Shown piece by piece: positions 24,105-29,832 of a stretch of 29,832 nt of DNA. The position numbers and the translations under genes were made by a program. The DNA lies in the NCBI GenBank assembly GCA_945834545.1, contig CAMAHO010000006.1:1-29832 (forward strand), read 5' to 3'. The notes beneath the pieces are model-generated. The model did no database searches. It was not told the DNA's origin and saw only the letters and a list, made by a program, of their open reading frames with translations. Source of the stretch: an uncultured Lachnospiraceae bacterium (lineage in GTDB: Bacteria > Bacillota > Clostridia > Lachnospirales > Lachnospiraceae). The number at the start of each line of letters is the position of its first letter. Positions within the stretch are counted from its first letter, which is position 1.

Positions 24105-26954
24105 ATGACAATAAACCTTGCTGATAAGAAGTATGGATTGCCTATTTGTTTAGAAGAAAGCGCATACGAGGGCGTTGTGGAAATTGCCGGGAAGGTTGCT
24201 CAGGATATTGCACTGGTGACCGGTACCAAGCCCCAGGTGTGTGTGCAAAAGGAGATTTTAGGAGCCTGTGTTTTTGCAGGAACGGTAGGAAGAAGTGCTT
24301 ACCTGGAAAAGCTGCAGGAAGAACAGAAGATTGATTTGAGTCAGGTGGAAGGCAAGAGAGAGGTTTACAGCTTAACCCTCACGGAGCATGGCTTAGTGAT
24401 TGCGGGAAGTGACAAGCTGGGAACCATCTACGGACTATTTGCCTTATCGGAATACATAGGGGTGTCTCCCCAGTGCTACTTTGGAGATGCAGCCCCGCTA
24501 AAAAGAGAGCAGATTCTGTTAAAAGAGGATATCAATACCGTATCCAAGGAACCCAGTGTAAGGTACAGGGGCTTTTTCATCAATGATGAGTGGCCTTGCT
24601 TTGGCAATTGGACCTGTGGACATTTCGGTGGGTTTACCGCACAGATGTATGACCATGTCTTTGAATTTTTACTTCGCATGAAGGGAAATTATCTGTGGCC
24701 TGCTATGTGGACCTCCTCCTTTCCGTTGGACGGGCCGGGTAGCTTAAACGAGGAGTTGGCTGCAAAATATGGCATTACGGTGGCATACTCACATCATGAG
24801 CCCTGTCTTCGTGCCAGTGAAGAGTGGGATAAGGTGAGAGGAGAGGATTCCGTCTATGGAAATGAATGGAACTTCTACACCAACAAGGAAGGCTTAACCA
24901 GATACTGGGCGGATGCACTGAAACGAAGCGGTAAGTACAATCATATGATTACCATCGGTATGCGTGGGGAGAGAGACAGCTCCATGATGGGGCCGGATGC
25001 CACGTTGAAGGACAATATTGATTTGCTGAAGGAAATCATTACGACCCAGAGAAATCTGATTCGTCAGTATGTCAACGAAGATGTGGATAAGGAGCCACAG
25101 CTTTTGGCTCTGTACAAGGAAGTGGAAGCTTACTTTTATGGCGACGAAAAGACCGAGGGCTTAAAGGACTGGAAGGAGCTTGAGAATGTGATTTTTATGC
25201 TCTGTGAGGACAACTTTGGTCATATGAGAACCCTTCCTACCGAGGATATCAGAGACCACAAGGGTGGCTTTGGGATGTATTATCACTTGGATTATCACGG
25301 AGGTCCGGTGTCTTATGAATGGATGCCCTCCACACCTTTGGCACTTGTCTGGGAGCAGATGACTCAGGCTTACGATTACGGCATCCGTGATGTGTGGGTC
25401 GTGAATGTGGGAGATTTGAAGGGGAATGAGATTGCCCTGGAGTACTTCCTGACCTTAGCATACGATTTTGAAGCCTGGGGCAGCAGCCGGGTAAACAGCT
25501 GGAAGGAATACCTGCTTACCTGGGCGAAGAGAACCTTCCCGGGAGCCAGCAAAGAGCAGCAGGCGGATATTGCCTGGCTTTATAAAGAGTTTGTACATAT
25601 GAATTTCATGCGCAGACCGGAGGTACTGCAGGCAGATACCTATCACCCGGCGCATTTCGGGGAAGCAGACAGGATGCTTGCCCTAACGGATGCTCTGGAG
25701 GCTAAGAATGAGGAGTTGTACAACAGCCTAAGCGGTGTGACCAGGGAGGCGTTTTACAGCTTGATAGCACACCCTGTCAGAAGCAGTGTTACCCTGGCAC
25801 GGATGCAGCTTTACGCCGGGAAGAACCAGTACTATGCAAAACAGGGCAGAAAGGTGGCAAACATGTACGGCGAGAAGCTAAAGCAAGCCATCCGGGATGA
25901 CAGAGCTCTTGCAAAAGCCTTTGGAGAGGCCTTTGACGGCAAGTGGAAGGGCATGGAATTAGAGGAGCACATCGGCTTTACTAAGTGGAATGACGACGGC
26001 TGGAGATATCCTTTGTGTTATCAGGTGGAACCGGTAACCAAGCCTAGAATCAGTGTCTCCCGAGCAGACAGAAATGAGCTGGCAGTGAAGAACTATGGGG
26101 CACCTTCTGTGATTGTAGTCAATGACTTTTTGACCCCCGGAGTGCCTTCTGTGACCATAGAAATCAGTAACGATGGTGTGGGAAGCATTGCGTATGAGGT
26201 TTGCTGTGAGCAAGGGAAGCTTCCGGAGTGGTTAGCGATTAGTAAAACCAAAGGGGTGGCAGAGGATTTAGACAGCTTTCAGATTCTCTGCAAGGAAGGT
26301 CATTTGCCTAAGGAAGCAAGCAAGGTTCGTCTTTTGGTGGTGGCAGGAGATACGACTGTTGCAGTGGATGTGTCCGGCAAGGCCTATGACACTTCTGCAT
26401 TGCCGCCTATGACATTTCTGCCCAGGGATGGCGTTGTGGCTATGGATGCTCTGCATTATGCGGCAAAGGTGGATACCGAAAAGGCCAGGTTTACCCTACT
26501 GGAGGAGTATGGCAGAACCGGCTGCGGTATGAAGGTGCTGCCATCTACCTGTGATTTTGAAGAGGGACAGGAGAAACCGGCCCTTACCTATCGCTTCTTG
26601 TGTGAAGAGGATGGGGAGTATGTGGTAGAGCTTTGGTCCTCACCAAGCAATGCCCTGGTAAATCGCAGACCCCTGCAGGTAGAGACTTGCTTCAATGAAA
26701 CACAGCACAGCGTAGTCACTTTGTTTGATGAAGAGTATAAGGGCGGGGATTACATGGATCCCATATGGTCCTCCAGTGTCATGGAGCAGATTCGGAAGAC
26801 CAGCTTTGTTTCGACTAGGAAGGCAGGGATAAATGAGCTTACGATCAAACCCCTGCAGGCAGGCTTTGTATTAGAGAGAATTCTGATATACAAGGAAGGA
26901 AAAAGGCTGCCGGCATCCTATTTAGGCCCGATAGAGAGCTATTATAAAAAGTAA
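24105..26954 (+). CDS. GH115 xylan alpha-1,2-glucuronidase
   Basis: Protein of 949 residues. The ATG at 24105 is preferred over 24093, because GGAG lies six bases upstream of it while 24093 has no ribosome binding site. It removes (4-O-methyl-)glucuronic acid side chains from xylan or its oligomers. GH115 hallmarks are FFINDEWP, LRMKGNYLWPAMW, SHHEPCLR, GMRGERDSS, LCEDNFGHMR, GMYYHLDYHGGP and WVVNVGDLKGNE. An N-terminal mixed domain, the barrel, a helical segment and a C-terminal beta-sandwich give the usual size. There is no signal peptide, so it acts in the cytoplasm. It starts 21 bases after the esterase stop. An 86-base AT-rich spacer separates it from GH43. Confidence 0.95.
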   Translation: MTINLADKKYGLPICLEESAYEGVVEIAGKVAQDIALVTGTKPQVCVQKEILGACVFAGTVGRSAYLEKLQEEQKIDLSQVEGKREVYSLTLTEHGLVIAGSDKLGTIYGLFALSEYIGVSPQCYFGDAAPLKREQILLKEDINTVSKEPSVRYRGFFINDEWPCFGNWTCGHFGGFTAQMYDHVFEFLLRMKGNYLWPAMWTSSFPLDGPGSLNEELAAKYGITVAYSHHEPCLRASEEWDKVRGEDSVYGNEWNFYTNKEGLTRYWADALKRSGKYNHMITIGMRGERDSSMMGPDATLKDNIDLLKEIITTQRNLIRQYVNEDVDKEPQLLALYKEVEAYFYGDEKTEGLKDWKELENVIFMLCEDNFGHMRTLPTEDIRDHKGGFGMYYHLDYHGGPVSYEWMPSTPLALVWEQMTQAYDYGIRDVWVVNVGDLKGNEIALEYFLTLAYDFEAWGSSRVNSWKEYLLTWAKRTFPGASKEQQADIAWLYKEFVHMNFMRRPEVLQADTYHPAHFGEADRMLALTDALEAKNEELYNSLSGVTREAFYSLIAHPVRSSVTLARMQLYAGKNQYYAKQGRKVANMYGEKLKQAIRDDRALAKAFGEAFDGKWKGMELEEHIGFTKWNDDGWRYPLCYQVEPVTKPRISVSRADRNELAVKNYGAPSVIVVNDFLTPGVPSVTIEISNDGVGSIAYEVCCEQGKLPEWLAISKTKGVAEDLDSFQILCKEGHLPKEASKVRLLVVAGDTTVAVDVSGKAYDTSALPPMTFLPRDGVVAMDALHYAAKVDTEKARFTLLEEYGRTGCGMKVLPSTCDFEEGQEKPALTYRFLCEEDGEYVVELWSSPSNALVNRRPLQVETCFNETQHSVVTLFDEEYKGGDYMDPIWSSSVMEQIRKTSFVSTRKAGINELTIKPLQAGFVLERILIYKEGKRLPASYLGPIESYYKK

Positions 26955-27040
26955 GTCTTCTTTATTATAGAAAAATCAAATTCTTTTGCAAATTTGTGAT
27001 GAGAAGATAAATTTATAGTATAAAAATGCGAGGTACAAAT
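26955..27040. promoter_or_regulatory. AT-rich spacer before GH43 with inverted repeat
   Basis: This gap is clearly more AT-rich than its surroundings. It contains the inverted repeat CAAATT (26978-26983) and AATTTG (26991-26996) with a spacer of about seven bases, and TATAGT (27014-27019) as a possible -10. No -35 at the right distance is convincing. It may hold an internal promoter or operator, but the evidence is weak. Confidence 0.3.
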
Positions 27041-28570
27041 ATGAGTGTTATTGCAAAAAATCCTGTAGTTTCCGGCTTTTTCCCGGATCCGTCCTTTTTG
27101 GCAGTGGGAGAGGATTATTATCTGGTAAATTCCTCCTTTGCGTATTTCCCGGGTCTTCCTGTTTTACACAGCAAGGATCTGGCTCACTGGGAGCAGATTG
27201 GCAATGTCCTGGACAGACCTTCCCAGCTGCCGTTAAAGAATGCCGGACATTCCCAGGGACTTTTCGCTCCCACCATTCGTTACTATGATGGTACCTACTA
27301 TGTCATCTGTACCAATGTAACCTATGGCGGAAACTTTATTGTGACGGCAAAGGATCCGGCAGGTCCCTGGTCTGAGCCTTACTACATCAAAGGGGCTGAT
27401 GGTATCGACCCCAGTCTGTTCTTTGATAATGACGGAAAGTGCTATTACATTGGCACCCATCCCAATCCGGATGGCTGCCGTTATGACGGCGACTGGTTTA
27501 TCTGGATTCAGGAGCTGGATACTGAGAAAATGGAGCTTGTAGGAGAAAAGAAAAATGTATGGAACGGCGCCATGAGGGGCGTTATTTGGCCGGAGGGACC
27601 ACACCTGTATCATATCGGCGAATACTATTACATTATGCACGCAGAGGGTGGCACAGGTCCTGAGCACTGCGAGGCAATCTGCCGTAGCAAGAATCTCTGG
27701 GGACCTTATGAGAATTACAGAAAGAATCCTATTATCACCCACAGACATCTGGGCAAGGCTTACCCAATTCAGTATGTGGGACATGCAGATTTGCTTGAGA
27801 CTCCGGCTGGGGAGTGGTATATGGTAATGCTGGGTGTTCGTCCTCTGGAGGGCTACACGACTATGGGCCGAGAGACCTTCCTTGCCAAGGTAACCTGGGA
27901 GGACGGTTGGCCGGTGGTAAATCCGGGCGTTGGTATGCTGACTCCTGAGGTGGAAATAAATCTGCCTGAGTATAAGACGACCCTGTCTGTTCCGGGAGAG
28001 GATAAGCACTATGACTTCACACAGATGAAGGAGCTTGGTTTTGAGTTTTTAAAGCTTCGCAATCCAAGGGAGGATTTAACTGTATTAGACGGCAAGGGTC
28101 TGGGCATTCTAACCACAAAGGAAACCTTAAAGGAGCTTGCAAGCCCTGGCTTTGTGGCAATCAGACAGCAGCATCACTGCTTTGAGAGCAGCACTGTTTT
28201 TGATGTCAGTGGTACGGAGGCTTCCCAGGTGGGCGGTATTGCCCTTATGCAGAACGAGAAGTTCCATCTGAGAGTAGAAGCAAACAAAGAGGAAGCGAAG
28301 GCTATCCTTTGCAAGAACGGCGAGGATATTGTCATTGGTTCTGCAGCTGTGAAGGATGCTACTAAGGTAAAGGCAACGATTTCAGTAGAAGGGCTTCTGG
28401 CAAAGGTATTGGTTGATGACGAGCAGGTAGCTGAAGCGGATGTGAGAGAGCTGTCCACTGAGGTTGCAGGTGGCTTTGTGGGCTGTTGCGTAGGTATGTA
28501 TGCTTCCGCAAATGGAGAAGAGAAAGAAGGATATATTGCCTTCAAGGCGTTTAGCTATGAGGCAAAATAA
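27041..28570 (+). CDS. GH43 beta-xylosidase/alpha-L-arabinofuranosidase
   Basis: Protein of 509 residues. The ATG at 27041 has GAGG seven bases upstream; the in-frame ATG at 27026 lacks one. The five-bladed propeller (about 1-320) shows the three GH43 acids: Asp16 (FFPDPSF) as general base, Asp123 (GIDPSLF) as modulator and Glu185 (WPEGPHLY) as general acid. A C-terminal concanavalin-like domain (about 325-509) is typical of intracellular beta-xylosidases. It has no signal peptide. It would finish the breakdown of oligosaccharides trimmed by the three upstream enzymes. Xylosidase versus arabinofuranosidase preference cannot be settled by motif. Confidence 0.93.
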   Translation: MSVIAKNPVVSGFFPDPSFLAVGEDYYLVNSSFAYFPGLPVLHSKDLAHWEQIGNVLDRPSQLPLKNAGHSQGLFAPTIRYYDGTYYVICTNVTYGGNFIVTAKDPAGPWSEPYYIKGADGIDPSLFFDNDGKCYYIGTHPNPDGCRYDGDWFIWIQELDTEKMELVGEKKNVWNGAMRGVIWPEGPHLYHIGEYYYIMHAEGGTGPEHCEAICRSKNLWGPYENYRKNPIITHRHLGKAYPIQYVGHADLLETPAGEWYMVMLGVRPLEGYTTMGRETFLAKVTWEDGWPVVNPGVGMLTPEVEINLPEYKTTLSVPGEDKHYDFTQMKELGFEFLKLRNPREDLTVLDGKGLGILTTKETLKELASPGFVAIRQQHHCFESSTVFDVSGTEASQVGGIALMQNEKFHLRVEANKEEAKAILCKNGEDIVIGSAAVKDATKVKATISVEGLLAKVLVDDEQVAEADVRELSTEVAGGFVGCCVGMYASANGEEKEGYIAFKAFSYEAK

Positions 28571-28590
28571 TACAGGAAGTAGGATATGGC

Positions 28591-29229
28591 ATGAAGCTTT
28601 TGTACGGTACGGGGAATGAGGCCAAGCTGGCTGCTATGAAGAGCAGGCTTGCGCCCCTTGGAATAAAGCTGTATGGACTGAATGCATTAGAACAGAAAGG
28701 AATTGCCATCCCGGAGGTTGTGGAGGATGGCAATTCTCCCTTAGAAAATGCGAGAAAAAAGGCAGTAGCCTATTATGAGGCATTTGGAGTACCGGTGTTT
28801 TCTGTGGATACCGGTATGTATTTTGAAGGAGTACCGGATGCCTTGCAGCCCGGTCGTTTTGTGAGGACTGTCCATGGAAAAAGGCTGAGTGATGAGGAGA
28901 TGATGGTATATTACTCTGATTTAGCCAGACGGTATGCTCCGTTAATAGGATGGTATCAAAATGCCGTTTGCTATATTGGTGATGAAACCCACAGCTATGA
29001 GCGGATGGATGAGTCACTGGAGAGTCGGCATTTTCTCCTGACACCGGTTTCCAGTGACGCTGTTTTAAGGAAGGGGTTTCCCTTAGACAGTATGTCGAAG
29101 GATTTGGAAACCGGGAACTATTTTTATGCTCTGCCCCAGGAATACATGGACAAAATAGCGGTGCCGGAGGGCTTTTTAGACTTCTTCAAACCTATTGTAA
29201 CAAAGACATTGGAAGGGATGACGGAATAG
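28591..29229 (+). CDS. Divergent HAM1/ITPase-like nucleoside triphosphate pyrophosphatase
   Basis: Protein of 212 residues. AGGA lies six bases before the ATG; another ATG at 28586 is out of frame and stops at once. The fold signature is visible: YGTGNEAKLAAM in place of the usual ATGN.KK.E, VEDGNSPLENARKKA, and FSVDTGMYFEGV with a nearby PGRFVR. HAM1/RdgB proteins hydrolyse ITP, dITP and XTP to keep them out of nucleic acids. The catalytic Asp in SVDTG is present, but the substrate loops differ, so its target may not be ITP. It follows GH43 by 20 bases and abuts the TetR gene, which suggests co-transcription. Confidence 0.8.
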   Translation: MKLLYGTGNEAKLAAMKSRLAPLGIKLYGLNALEQKGIAIPEVVEDGNSPLENARKKAVAYYEAFGVPVFSVDTGMYFEGVPDALQPGRFVRTVHGKRLSDEEMMVYYSDLARRYAPLIGWYQNAVCYIGDETHSYERMDESLESRHFLLTPVSSDAVLRKGFPLDSMSKDLETGNYFYALPQEYMDKIAVPEGFLDFFKPIVTKTLEGMTE

Positions 29230-29832
29230 ATGGATACCATGACAACCAAGGAAAGAATCTTAGAATCTGCTCTTTTTCTGTTTGCGGAAAAAGGCTATGA
29301 GGGGGTTGGCGTAGACCAAATTGCAGAAAAAGCAGGTCTTAGAGGACCTTCTCTTTATAATCATTTCAAGGGCAAGGAAGATATTTTTAACTCCTTAGTG
29401 GACACTATGACAGAGTATTATGAGAAGAATTTCGTGTCCAGTAAGGAGATGGAAAAGGTGATGCCGTCTTCCTTACAGGAATTGGTGACCATGAGTATGC
29501 AGAAAATAGCGTTTACGGTACACGATACCAAGATTCAGGCTTTCAGGCGGATGCTTGCCATGGAGCAGTATCGAAACGATACCATGCGTGCCATGACCAC
29601 ACAGTATCATTTATCTATTTTGTTAGACCTCTACACGGGGATAATGAAGGCTCTGATTGACCAAAAGGTTCTAAAAAAGCTGGATCCCAGACTTTTGGCT
29701 TTTGAGTTTACTATGCCGGTGTCTATGATGATTCATTGGATTGACAGGGAGCCGGACAAGGAGCATGAAGCCATGAAATGGATTGAGGAGCATATGAAGC
29801 ATTTTGCACAGGAGTATGCTTTTGAATCCTAG
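29230..29832 (+). CDS. TetR/AcrR-family transcriptional regulator
   Basis: Protein of 200 residues that ends exactly at the window edge with an in-frame TAG, so it is complete. The N-terminal helix-turn-helix is clear (ILESALFLFAEKGYEG, VDQIAEKAG and SLYNHFKGKEDIF). The C-terminal helical ligand domain carries no named motif. The ATG lies directly after the upstream stop; a second ATG at 29239 is possible. It may regulate its own operon or genes just beyond the window. Its ligand is unknown, and nothing in the sequence ties it to xylan genes. Confidence 0.93.
   Translation: MDTMTTKERILESALFLFAEKGYEGVGVDQIAEKAGLRGPSLYNHFKGKEDIFNSLVDTMTEYYEKNFVSSKEMEKVMPSSLQELVTMSMQKIAFTVHDTKIQAFRRMLAMEQYRNDTMRAMTTQYHLSILLDLYTGIMKALIDQKVLKKLDPRLLAFEFTMPVSMMIHWIDREPDKEHEAMKWIEEHMKHFAQEYAFES

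Noticed and set aside
27233..28009. Minus-strand frame of 258 codons opposite GH43
   Set aside because: Long but without recognisable motifs, and it overlaps all the catalytic segments of the GH43 gene.
1..29832. Mobile elements, tRNA or rRNA genes
   Set aside because: No transposase, integrase, terminal repeat, tRNA cloverleaf or rRNA sequence was recognised in the short gaps.

Overview
The window looks like a chromosomal segment of an anaerobic Firmicute, most likely of the family Lachnospiraceae. The evidence is the moderate G+C content, strong AGGAGG-type ribosome binding sites, use of TTG and GTG starts, a Clostridia-style chemosensory operon, and an intracellular xylan-degradation cluster like those of gut and rumen Lachnospiraceae. 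The genus cannot be fixed from this sequence alone. Every gene I support is on the + strand. Coding density is very high, and the longest gap without a gene is about 180 bases (20983-21164).

Region 1 (1-11484) is one long signalling operon ending at a hairpin terminator. In order it holds a hybrid histidine kinase cut by the left edge, a PAS histidine kinase, a receiver joined to a degenerate HD-GYP domain, CheR, CheB, a stand-alone receiver, CheA, CheW, a methyl-accepting protein with almost no extracytoplasmic sensor, and CheY. The chemosensory core is complete, but no flagellar gene or CheC/CheD/CheX is present. The receptor has no obvious ligand domain, while two multidomain kinases sit in the same operon. 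This mixed two-component and chemosensory system is the most unusual part of the window.

Region 2 (11517-16224) is housekeeping: a CysK-family PLP enzyme, a histidine-phosphatase-family protein, then hisS and aspS. hisS-aspS is driven by a near-consensus sigma-A promoter with a leader of only about 28 bases, so there is no room for a T-box riboswitch. The HisRS has a short C-terminal anticodon-binding region. A perfect hairpin terminator follows aspS.

Region 3 (16236-21085) is a translationally coupled trio: an Sfp-type phosphopantetheinyl transferase and two ABC half-exporters. The exporters carry the complementary degenerate residues expected of a heterodimer with one working ATP site. A terminator hairpin and a small signal-less Amidase_3 protein follow, then another strong terminator.

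Region 4 (21165-28570) is a xylan side-chain and oligosaccharide cluster with no export signals: GH8 reducing-end xylosidase, a multidomain SGNH esterase, GH115 alpha-glucuronidase and GH43 beta-xylosidase/arabinofuranosidase. Together they would deacetylate, de-glucuronidate and saccharify imported xylo-oligosaccharides in the cytoplasm. No transporter or dedicated sugar regulator lies within the window. Region 5 (28591-29832) is a divergent HAM1/ITPase-like protein and a TetR-family regulator, whose stop codon falls on the last bases of the window.
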